From Prevotella aff. ruminicola Tc2-24 (GTDB lineage Bacteria > Bacteroidota > Bacteroidia > Bacteroidales > Bacteroidaceae), in contig NZ_FOIQ01000002.1 of the NCBI RefSeq assembly GCF_900110895.1, positions 1,810 to 65,809 on the forward strand: DNA of 64,000 nt. Reading direction: 5' to 3'. The position numbers were made by a program, and so were the translations under genes. Below are positions 1 through 6,794 of the stretch, piece after piece. Under the pieces are notes generated by a model. That model saw only the letters and a list, made by a program, of their open reading frames with translations. It did no database searches and was not told the DNA's origin. The stretch's first letter is position 1. Each line of letters starts with the position of its first letter.

Positions 1-942
1 GACCATCTGGGCACGGTGCGTGAGACGGTGACCTCGACGGGCGCGATGAAGCAGCGCGTGAACTACTACCCCTTCGGCGGCCAGCTCGTGGACACCCTGA
101 AGGCGATGGTGTTGAGCCCCAATTTCCAGCAGTACAAGTACAACGGCAAGGAGTTCAACAACATGTATGGCCTGAACACCTACGACTACGGTGCCCGCCA
201 GCACTACCCCGTCCTCGCAAGATGGGACAGGATCGATCCGCTCTGCGAGAAGTACTATAATGTCAGTCCGTATGCATATTGCGCCAATAATCCGGTAAAT
301 TGTGTTGATCCGGACGGAAGAGATGGTGTAAAAATAGTTGATGAAGAGAATAAGACAATTACAGTTAAGGCAGACTACTTTGTTCGAACAGGAGATAGGG
401 CATATCGTGATTCTAATGGAAATATTCAAACACTTTCTGGCTACTCATCAGGAGATATAAACGAGATGAATGACTATAATAAATATTTGAATGAATTGAA
501 TCTTACTATTCCATCTGGTGATTACGAGGGATATTCATTAAAATTTGATCTCACATTTAAAGACGGAGGGACAACAGAAACTATACAAGCTGCTTCTGAT
601 GATTATGAAGGTCATAATATCGGAAATTCTATTTCGAAAGGAAATAGTCAACTATATAGGAATATCGGATTTGAACAAGTTGAACGTTCTGATGGTACCA
701 CATCTGTTGTTGGAGGTGTCACACAAGAAAATCAGAACATAGTAATGAATGTTGGCTACTCAGGACTTGATACAAAACAAAATAGAATTCACGAAATATT
801 TCATACATTTGGTTTGTCACATCCAAAAGGGAATAGTGTTTCTGATGGTATTATGAATTATCCGCCCAAGAAACCAAGCAATAACGATGCTTTAAAAGTT
901 ATAAATTCTAGTGTCTTACCTATAATAAATAAAAAGAAATGA
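1..942 (+). CDS. RHS-repeat protein C-terminal part with metzincin-like toxin tip (5' end outside window)
   Basis: The frame is open at the window edge, so this is the 3' part of a longer RHS gene or orphan cassette. The first ~300 bases encode the RHS core (YYPFGGQ, YKYNGKEF, GLNTYDYGARQ, then the boundary motif DPDGRD). After that boundary the DNA turns AT-rich and the protein becomes unique. The tip carries HEIFHTFGLSH (bases 790-822), the HExxHxxGxxH zinc site of metzincins, followed by GIMNYPP (about 847-867), a plausible Met-turn. RHS proteins with variable tips after a DPDG boundary are known polymorphic toxins, so a secreted or contact-delivered metalloprotease is inferred. The next gene overlaps its stop codon (ATGA) and is the candidate immunity gene. 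Confidence 0.85.
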   Translation, partial: DHLGTVRETVTSTGAMKQRVNYYPFGGQLVDTLKAMVLSPNFQQYKYNGKEFNNMYGLNTYDYGARQHYPVLARWDRIDPLCEKYYNVSPYAYCANNPVNCVDPDGRDGVKIVDEENKTITVKADYFVRTGDRAYRDSNGNIQTLSGYSSGDINEMNDYNKYLNELNLTIPSGDYEGYSLKFDLTFKDGGTTETIQAASDDYEGHNIGNSISKGNSQLYRNIGFEQVERSDGTTSVVGGVTQENQNIVMNVGYSGLDTKQNRIHEIFHTFGLSHPKGNSVSDGIMNYPPKKPSNNDALKVINSSVLPIINKKK

Positions 943-1484
943 GATTATTATTTATATTTATCTTTTCCTTTGCGAATATTAGCATATTTGGGCAAATAAA
1001 CGAAATGGACTTCGTTGTTAAAAACGCATATTATATATCGATAGATATTGACATGAAGCAGAATTACCCAATCATGTTTGATGTCATATTGGATAAGAAT
1101 GATTCTTTGATAGTTAATACAAACAGCGAGCAGGATTTTATTAATAACATTCTACAGAACACGACATATGTTCCTCGCTGTTGGTCGTCAGATGTTTTCA
1201 TAAAATTGTATGGTGACGATGGGGTTGATACAAAAACCAGATTTAGAAATTTGTTTTTTGATGAAATGGAAAAGAATGGAAGAAAGGAGACTCTAAAACT
1301 TGCAAGTGGTGGAATGGTGAATATTTCATATATAGGGTTGAAGGGTGTTTTTGTCCAGTTAAATAAAGAGATCTCTTTTTCACATGGTTTAGATCAAAAA
1401 GACAATCCTAAAGTTATTAATCCATGTATTCCATTGGCTATTACGGAATATATCTTAACCAATAATTTACCAAAAAATAAATGA
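939..1484 (+). CDS. Small exported protein, candidate immunity protein for the metzincin tip
   Basis: 181 residues beginning with a hydrophobic signal peptide (MRLLFIFIFSFANISIFGQ). No family recognised. The ATG overlaps the RHS stop codon by ATGA, so the two are translationally coupled. AT-rich composition matches the toxin tip rather than the RHS core, which suggests tip and this gene travelled together. Position immediately after a polymorphic toxin tip is the usual place for an immunity gene; a periplasmic location would fit neutralising a protease acting in the envelope. The function is inferred from context only. Confidence 0.6.
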   Translation: MRLLFIFIFSFANISIFGQINEMDFVVKNAYYISIDIDMKQNYPIMFDVILDKNDSLIVNTNSEQDFINNILQNTTYVPRCWSSDVFIKLYGDDGVDTKTRFRNLFFDEMEKNGRKETLKLASGGMVNISYIGLKGVFVQLNKEISFSHGLDQKDNPKVINPCIPLAITEYILTNNLPKNK

Positions 1485-1702
1485 AACTGCTCTTTGATTG
1501 ATTTCAAGTCTGTAATGACGACTGTCAATTCGAACGTGGGAATCTCCTGAGGAATCCGCTCGTTGATTATAAGCAACCTATCCGCAATCTTGCCATGAGC
1601 AGGGCTGCGGATTTTCGTTATTATTTGCAAAAACATATAACCCATATCTGTCAACTGCATCCAAGGAATTTGCCTTAAAGCACAAAGAATTCACCTTTGG
1701 GA
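1485..1702. other. Intergenic remnant DNA between RHS cassettes
   Basis: No convincing gene. A minus-strand open frame (to about 1660) overlaps the preceding gene in antisense for a third of its length and has no recognised motif, so it may be a relic of a lost gene. The end of the stretch leads into the promoter of the next cassette. Confidence 0.4.
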
Positions 1703-1734
1703 TTTGTCAGTTTCAGAGATAATTCCTATATTTG
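1703..1734 (+). promoter_or_regulatory. Promoter of RHS cassette 2
   Basis: TTTG at 1703-1706, a 20-base gap, then TATATTTG at 1727-1734, matching the Bacteroidetes -33/-7 pattern (TTTG, TAnnTTTG). The -7 element lies inside a block that is repeated in front of cassette 3. Confidence 0.55.
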
Positions 1735-1759
1735 CCGTTGGTTATCAACTATAAATCGC

Positions 1760-2752
1760 ATGGGATTACAAAAGAGCGGCACGACGGACAAGTTCACGTT
1801 CTACTACCAGAACAAGGACCATCTGGGCACGGTGCGTGAGACGGTGACCTCGACGGGCGCGATGAAGCAGCGCGTGAACTACTACCCCTTCGGCGGCCAG
1901 CTCGTGGACACGCTGACGGTAATGATGTGGAACCGCGACTTCCAGCAGTATAAGTACAACGGTAAGGAGTTTGACGGCACGTTCGGCCTGAACACCTACG
2001 ACTACGGTGCCCGCCAGCACTACCCCGTCCTCGCCCGCTGGGACCGCATCGATCCTCTGTGTGAAAAGTACTATGGCATCAGTCCGTATGCGTATTGTGC
2101 GAATAATCCTATGAGGTTTGTGGATCCAGATGGAAAAGATGTAAAAATCAAAGTTGGAAATGAACCTGTTGGTACTACAACCATAAACTTATATAGTTCT
2201 TCTGAATTGAAGAAAGGAAACATAAAGGGTCCCAAAACGACAACGGTCTCTGTATATGAGGTAACTGTGTCAAATGATTCTGGAGAAAGTAATACATATT
2301 ATTATACCCGTGTGGGATATCGTAAAAATTACAACAATCAAGAGAAACCAGCAACAGAAGTTACCTTTGATGTTCTTAAAGATGGAGATACTTTTTCCGC
2401 TGTTGTAAAATCCCGTTGGGGGGGTAAGGATAACGTATTAGAATTGAGAGATCCAAACAATATAAATAATCAAACTGTAAAAGCAAAGAAAGGATCGACC
2501 CCTCAAAATAGGACCGCAATACAATTTCACATAAAAGGTGCTACAGATGGGTGCCTTTTGGCTGTTGGAAAAGACCAAATAGATTCACCTACAGAAGAAA
2601 TAAGGTCTAGTCTCCCCGGGTCATCAAAAGCTGCACAGAATAGTTTTATGTCAGACATAAAGAGATATCAGAAAAGTGATTCAGATAATGGATATTCTGC
2701 AAATATTAATGTTGTTTTCGATCAATTGTATGGAGAAGAAAAAAAGAAATAA
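1760..2752 (+). CDS. Orphan RHS tip cassette 2 with His/Cys (TDGC) C-terminal domain
   Basis: 330 residues from ATG 1760, chosen over an upstream TTG because it follows a good promoter and the identical ATG context recurs in cassette 3. Residues 1 to ~125 are the RHS core (DHLGTVRETV, YYPFGGQ, GLNTYDYGARQ, DPDGKD), nearly identical to the other copies. The rest is a different AT-rich tip. Near its end is FHIKGATDGCLL, with His at residue 257 and Cys at 265. A His followed by a (T/S)xGC motif recalls DUF5675-like and L,D-transpeptidase-like domains, so a peptidoglycan-directed or peptidase toxin is possible but unproven. No signal peptide is present; the protein is only a tip without the RHS barrel. 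Confidence 0.7.
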   Translation: MGLQKSGTTDKFTFYYQNKDHLGTVRETVTSTGAMKQRVNYYPFGGQLVDTLTVMMWNRDFQQYKYNGKEFDGTFGLNTYDYGARQHYPVLARWDRIDPLCEKYYGISPYAYCANNPMRFVDPDGKDVKIKVGNEPVGTTTINLYSSSELKKGNIKGPKTTTVSVYEVTVSNDSGESNTYYYTRVGYRKNYNNQEKPATEVTFDVLKDGDTFSAVVKSRWGGKDNVLELRDPNNINNQTVKAKKGSTPQNRTAIQFHIKGATDGCLLAVGKDQIDSPTEEIRSSLPGSSKAAQNSFMSDIKRYQKSDSDNGYSANINVVFDQLYGEEKKK

Positions 2753-3425
2753 ATGTTTTGTAATGGCATTGCTTTTTGTACTCAGTCTAAATGCTCAATG
2801 CCACCAGATCGGACTATCGCAAGATAGTGTTTCATTTCAGATTCCAAAAGAGGTTGAATCTGATCTAGGATACAATAAACTGCTTGGGAGATATGTTTTA
2901 TCTGCAATGAAAAATGAATCTTGTGATGCTTTACATAGAGACTCATTAATGAGTCTCTATGTAAGAAGTTCGTTTGAAAAGACAATTATGTATTTATGTG
3001 ATTCTGCAAACTATGCGAATTCCAATTTTATATATGAAGATGTTAGTAGATGGGTTGAGACACTCCCAAACTTATTATCTTATTGTAGTAATAAGGAGAT
3101 TCAATACGCACTATGCGACAGTCTACTAAATAAGGGATGTGAGATTGGATTATTAGCAATGTGGGATTCATGTGACATAAACCGACTAGAAAATTACAGG
3201 AACTATAGAGATTTCCAAATAAGTCAGAAAAATGCTTATCTATTAGGTGATTTACTCGTAATATCTCATAATAGTAAAAACAAAAAGGAATATAAATATA
3301 TAATCAGGCAGTTAAGAAGAATAGATGAAAAATACTATTTGTTTCTACGGAAGCAGTTTAATAGTAGAAATAGGGTTACATATTATGAGTATTTGGCAAA
3401 TTTCAATGATTATTTGTGTAACTAA
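2730..3425 (+). CDS. Exported protein, candidate immunity protein for cassette 2
   Basis: 231 residues from ATG 2730, which overlaps the 3' end of cassette 2 by 23 bases; ATG 2763 is an alternative start. The N-terminus (MEKKKRNKCFVMALLFVLS followed by LNAQ) is a signal peptide typical of Bacteroidetes. The remainder is predicted mostly helical, Cys-containing and of no family I recognise. Overlap with an RHS tip gene suggests an immunity role. A perfect 34-base palindrome sits inside the coding region at 2931-2964, so both strands there encode the same short peptide. Confidence 0.6.
   Translation: MEKKKRNKCFVMALLFVLSLNAQCHQIGLSQDSVSFQIPKEVESDLGYNKLLGRYVLSAMKNESCDALHRDSLMSLYVRSSFEKTIMYLCDSANYANSNFIYEDVSRWVETLPNLLSYCSNKEIQYALCDSLLNKGCEIGLLAMWDSCDINRLENYRNYRDFQISQKNAYLLGDLLVISHNSKNKKEYKYIIRQLRRIDEKYYLFLRKQFNSRNRVTYYEYLANFNDYLCN
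2931..2964. repeat. Perfect 34-bp palindrome inside a coding region
   Basis: Two 17-base arms (TTACATAGAGACTCATT and its exact complement) meet with no spacer. In RNA this would be a long hairpin in the middle of the putative immunity gene; in DNA it could be a cruciform or a dimeric protein or integration site. Confidence 0.9.
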
Positions 3426-3688
3426 TTATACGAAAATGTGAAATAAGTTGAAAGGATATCGATTGATGATTTCTTAGGCGCAGAAAGGGTCTTTGCTGTT
3501 TCTTTTCGTTTGCGCCATCTGATGTTACACGACATCACACTTTCCTCTGGAATAAAGATTGTTTACCTGTAATAGAGGTAGCCCTGAAGTGTCCTGGTTG
3601 TAGGGCGCTTCGGGGCCACTTGTATTACCAGAGATGCTGTCGGACAAAATATTTTGGAAATAACCCATGAATATTCCCAATTATTTGC
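3426..3688. other. Intergenic region between cassettes 2 and 3
   Basis: About 260 bases without a gene. It contains the conserved hairpin at 3578-3619 and leads into the repeated TATATTTG promoter block of cassette 3. Confidence 0.5.
3578..3619 (+). terminator. Conserved hairpin, copy 1 (terminator-like)
   Basis: GTAGCCCTGAAGTGTCC can pair with GGGCGCTTCGGGGCCAC over 17 positions with one mismatch. A homologous hairpin lies at 5042-5083 after cassette 3; differing bases largely keep pairing. No T-run follows, so it may be an RNA-processing or recombination element rather than a plain terminator. Confidence 0.55.
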
Positions 3689-3696
3689 TATATTTG
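3689..3696 (+). promoter_or_regulatory. -7 element before RHS cassette 3
   Basis: TATATTTG at the start of a block identical to that before cassette 2. No well-spaced -33 TTTG is visible here, unlike cassette 2. Confidence 0.4.
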
Positions 3697-3721
3697 CCGT
3701 TGGTTATCAACTATAAATCGC

Positions 3722-4617
3722 ATGGGATTACAAAAGAGCGGCACGACGGACAAGTTCACGTTCTACTATCAGAACAAGGACCATCTGGGCACGGTGCGTG
3801 AGACGGTGACCTCGACGGGCGCGATGAAGCAGCGCGTGAACTACTACCCCTTCGGCGGCCAGCTCGTGGACACGCTGAAAGCAATGGTACTGAACCGCGA
3901 CTTCCAACAATATAAGTACAACGGCAAGGAGTTCGACGGCACGTTCGGCCTGAACACCTACGACTGGCGCCCGCCAGCACGACCCGATATTGGCAAGGTG
4001 GGACCGCATCGATCCCCTGTGTGAGAAATACTACGGTATCAGTCCTTATGCGTATTGTGCCAACAATCCGGTGAAGTTTATTGATCCGGATGGAAAGAAA
4101 ATATATATACCAAAACGATCGCAGTCAGAAGTTTTGCAAATGATAAACACATACTCCAAGACCCAATATAAAGTTGATGAGAATGGATATATGTGTGTTG
4201 ATAAAGATGCTGAAATAAATGAAAAAGGGTCTGGCCATTATTCGGAAAGATTGGACAAAACAATTTCAGCAGAAAGGAAGCTAACTCTAATGGCGGGTGA
4301 CACATATACAGCGACAAAAGGAAATGCTTCCCAGACATTTGATGTTAAGAAATATGGAGGAGGACTTACCGATAGTAAAACTGACAAAACAAACGTAAAA
4401 AACGGTTGTCTCAAAGGAAGGTCACATCGTACATGATACAGAAGGTAATGAAGTGAAAAAGCCTGCAGGAGAAGTGCTTATACATGAAATAGTTGGACAT
4501 GCTGCACCGGCTATTGTAGGAACAGAAACAGGAAATGCTGTAAAGAATGAAAATATTGTTAGAAAAGAATTAGATTTACCAGAAAGAGTAGATGAAAAAG
4601 ATCATTATGAAGAATAA
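3722..4617 (+). pseudogene. Orphan RHS tip cassette 3, frameshifted, HExxGH zincin-type tip
   Basis: The same ATG and RHS core as cassette 2 begin at 3722, but around 3965-3990 the expected YDYGARQHYPV segment is replaced by scrambled sequence and the frame shifts, stopping at 4024. The core continues in another frame from 3990 (RWDRIDPLCEKYYG, then DPDGKK). A second shift near 4405-4420 moves the rest to a third frame, ending at 4617. That last part encodes HEIVGH (4483-4500), a zinc-protease-like HExxGH motif seen in many Bacteroidetes RHS tips. With two frame breaks the intact toxin cannot be made, unless there are sequencing errors. Confidence 0.75.
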
Positions 4618-5038
4618 AATTTTATTATGTTGTCTATCATTATTCACCAGTATAGGTGTTTATGCAAACGATTCCATTCTTGTTGATAAAGTATGGACAG
4701 AAAGGCGAATCATTTTTTATAGTGAGGAGGAAATGGATTCCATAGGGGAAGGACCCATGATAGAGGAGGGCGGTATTGCATGTGGTTATGCTGGATGCAT
4801 AAAAATAGAGTTCTTAGGTAATCATCGGTTTAGAAAGGTATATCCTTATGGAAAAGTTTGCCTTGGAAGTTGGTATCTTAAGGATGATGTGCTTACAATT
4901 GTGTATGACAAAAGAGAAAGAAAGGAAAAGAAAAGATATAGGTTTAAGATCAAGTATAGAGAGAAGAAAGAATGCCCCACTCTTTATTTGTTTGAAATAA
5001 ATAAAATCGCATGTTACATTTTCTGTAACTATAAATAG
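4607..5038 (+). CDS. Small exported protein, candidate immunity protein for decayed cassette 3
   Basis: 143 residues from ATG 4607 (an in-frame ATG at 4592 would add five residues before the signal peptide). MKNKILLCCLSLFTSIGVYA is a clear signal peptide. The mature part contains a GSWYLKDDVLTI segment like those in lipocalin-type beta domains, but I cannot assign a family. The start overlaps the end of the broken RHS cassette. It remains intact while its partner has decayed, as expected of a retained immunity gene; the role is inferred. Confidence 0.55.
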   Translation: MKNKILLCCLSLFTSIGVYANDSILVDKVWTERRIIFYSEEEMDSIGEGPMIEEGGIACGYAGCIKIEFLGNHRFRKVYPYGKVCLGSWYLKDDVLTIVYDKRERKEKKRYRFKIKYREKKECPTLYLFEINKIACYIFCNYK

Positions 5039-5041
5039 GAG

Positions 5042-5083
5042 GTGGCCCTGAAGTGTCCTAGTTGCGGACATTTCGGGGGCTAC
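5042..5083 (+). terminator. Conserved hairpin, copy 2 (terminator-like)
   Basis: Homologue of the hairpin at 3578-3619: GTGGCCCTGAAGTGTCC pairs with GGACATTTCGGGGGCTAC with one bulge. Several changes relative to copy 1 preserve pairing. Confidence 0.55.
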
Positions 5084-5091
5084 TTGTTTAT

Positions 5092-5124
5092 ACCTGACAG
5101 GAAAGTCGAAGTTTCCTGCCAGGT
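5092..5124 (+). terminator. Second hairpin after cassette 3
   Basis: ACCTGACAGGAAA and TTTCCTGCCAGGT form a 13-bp stem with one mismatch around a seven-base loop. Terminator-like without a T-run. Confidence 0.4.
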
Positions 5125-5358
5125 TTCAGTTACTTTACCGGCACGAAACTCCCAACTTGTCCCTGAACTTTCTTTATGCGGATTCTTGATGGAATGTGAT
5201 TTGTAAATATTGTGTGCCAAATATCGGATGCTTACCAATATCGTTCACCACCATTATAAAACAAAGTATCCAACTCTTGAGCATTTTTTCTCTTTTTTCT
5301 TCTTTCTTCTCACGATTTTGCGCTACATTTGCAAGATAATCTATAACAACACAACCCT
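5125..5358. promoter_or_regulatory. Non-coding stretch with -7 element before the KilA-N fragment
   Basis: No gene seen. TACATTTG at 5324-5331 fits a Bacteroidetes -7 element upstream of ATG 5359; no convincing -33 box. Confidence 0.35.
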
Positions 5359-5541
5359 ATGGCAAAGATAACTGTTCAGGACACAGAGATTACGGTTGTT
5401 TCCCATAACAACAATGATTACACATCTCTTACGGATATGGCACGTAGTCAGTTACAAGAGCATATCATCTTTCGTTGGCTCAGCCTAAAGAACACGACAG
5501 AGTACCTTGGGGGAATAGAAGAATCTAGAACTTTACAATAA
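5359..5541 (+). pseudogene. KilA-N domain protein, N-terminal fragment
   Basis: 60 residues starting MAKITVQDTEITVVSHNNND and continuing YTSLTDMAR and RWLSLKNTTEYLG, which is the N-terminus of the KilA-N domain proteins common in Bacteroidetes mobile regions (a DNA-binding domain of phage and plasmid origin). Intact members are several times longer. Here the match stops after EYLG and the frame ends within 10 residues, so this is a truncated remnant. The break lies directly before the next gene and probably marks a recombination junction. Confidence 0.65.
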
Positions 5542-5545
5542 AATT

Positions 5546-6034
5546 ATGAAAAGAATTCTCTGCTTATTTTGTTTTTTCTTGATAGGTATCCATATGTATG
5601 GTAAGAGGAAAAACATAATGTATTATGTTGAAATTCCAGAATACATGGTTGCCCAATTGGATAGTGTATATTATAGTTGTACCAATGAGTTTCATGTTGG
5701 GGCGGGGATAAACGTACACAATCTGGTTAATTATAAGGATACATCCTTTAAAGATGGTATATATGTCTTCAGAGGAATGGGGCCTCATTTTCAGCAGTTG
5801 ATGTTTATTAGGTATAAGCACAAATTGTATTTCTTTAATGCTCATAATGCGATAAATGTGCAGAAACAATTGATGGATGCAAAGGAGAAATTACTTATTG
5901 AGTCAAGTGATTATGTCTTATATCTCAAACACATAGCTGATTACATTTACGAATCATATGAGGCTGAAGATTATTATTATGAGGCTATAGATGAGAGTTA
6001 TCATGATGGCATTTTACTTCCTCTAGGAAATTGA
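5546..6034 (+). CDS. Exported hypothetical protein, possible orphan immunity protein
   Basis: 162 residues with an N-terminal signal peptide (MKRILCLFCFFLIGIHMYG). The body is rich in Tyr and ends with an acidic, Tyr-rich tail (EDYYYEAID). No family recognised. It resembles the other small exported proteins that follow RHS tips in this region in size, AT-richness and signal peptide, but the tip that would precede it is absent and a KilA-N fragment is there instead. An orphan immunity gene is the simplest inference. Confidence 0.5.
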   Translation: MKRILCLFCFFLIGIHMYGKRKNIMYYVEIPEYMVAQLDSVYYSCTNEFHVGAGINVHNLVNYKDTSFKDGIYVFRGMGPHFQQLMFIRYKHKLYFFNAHNAINVQKQLMDAKEKLLIESSDYVLYLKHIADYIYESYEAEDYYYEAIDESYHDGILLPLGN

Positions 6035-6201
6035 GGCAATAAGACGTGTAAGTCGTAAGAAATATCATAGGACAGCTCACTTTTGTCCTAAAAATGTGCC
6101 GAAAAAAGTGGTCGCCTAATATCGTGAACCAGAAAAACTAAGGGGGACTTTTAGTTCCTTTTCCCCCTGTTTGGCGTAGAGATGGGGGCTACTTTGGGTA
6201 G
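6035..6201. other. Non-coding stretch with a GGGGGA/TCCCCC hairpin
   Basis: No gene seen. Near 6141-6169 an AGGGGGA arm can pair with TCCCCCT, a terminator-like hairpin after the preceding gene. Confidence 0.35.
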
Positions 6202-6365
6202 GGGTGGCTTCTAACAGTCAAGGAGATAGTCTCCATGACTGTAAGGAATGGCACTTACGAGTGAAAGAGATAATCTCTTATAGGGTATAGGGATTATCTC
6301 TTTCACTTGTGGAGCCTATCTGAATGACTCTTGGAGATTATCTCGTTGAGTGTAAGATGCCACCC
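6202..6365. repeat. Large quasi-palindrome containing three smaller palindromes
   Basis: Bases 6202-6283 resemble the reverse complement of 6285-6365 along their length (outer GGGTGGC/GCCACCC; inner 16-base perfect arms at 6260-6275 and 6292-6307). Inside are nested palindromes with a shared GAGATwrTCTC core: 6214-6242, the central pair, and 6327-6351. No coding potential. It resembles a REP/MITE-like folded element. Confidence 0.8.
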
Positions 6366-6505
6366 TGTCCTCGTATATGTATAATTATCTTATTATCAAC
6401 TGATTACGAAAACCGCCTAAAACTCGCGTCTATGGCCCTCACTCCAGCGTTCCTGACCTCTGTGCGAGTTATGAACGATCGTTTGTAAAGATATATCGTA
6501 TTTGG

Positions 6506-6605
6506 CCCTTCGACAAGCTCAGGAACCACTCAGGGGCCGCTCTGGGACAACCCTTCGACAGGCTCAAGGACCGTGGGGCATTGCTTCGGCAGGCTCAGCA
6601 ACCGC
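6506..6605. repeat. Three degenerate copies of a CTTCGrCArGCTCAGG repeat
   Basis: Copies begin near 6507, 6552 and 6584, each reading roughly CTTCGACAGGCTCAGGAACC. The motif is a dispersed intergenic repeat I recall from many bacterial genomes; it creates spurious open frames rich in RQAQ. No gene is present from here to the korA promoter. Confidence 0.7.
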
Positions 6606-6723
6606 AAGCTTGGGAGCGGGGGCTCTTTGGGACGAGAAACAGCATCATTTATCAGAAATGCACATCAATATGCACAAAACATACATTATTGGCTACAAAA
6701 TATGAATTTTTATTCGAAAACGC

Positions 6724-6754
6724 TTGGTTGTTTCGTAGATTTTGCATAATTTTG
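6724..6754 (+). promoter_or_regulatory. korA promoter
   Basis: TTG at 6724-6726, 20 bases, then TAATTTTG at 6747-6754, giving a leader of about 35 bases before ATG 6795. Confidence 0.6.
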
Positions 6755-6794
6755 CAGCCCAAAAGAGAGAAATATTGTAATTAAACAAATAGTT

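Noticed and set aside
1394..1660. Minus-strand open frame of 88 codons between RHS cassettes
   Set aside because: A third of it is antisense to the preceding gene, it has no recognised motif and no promoter; at most a relic.
6502..6784. Two short plus-strand open frames upstream of korA
   Set aside because: They are produced by the CTTCGrCArGCTCAGG repeats (RQAQ-rich translation) and overlap the korA promoter.
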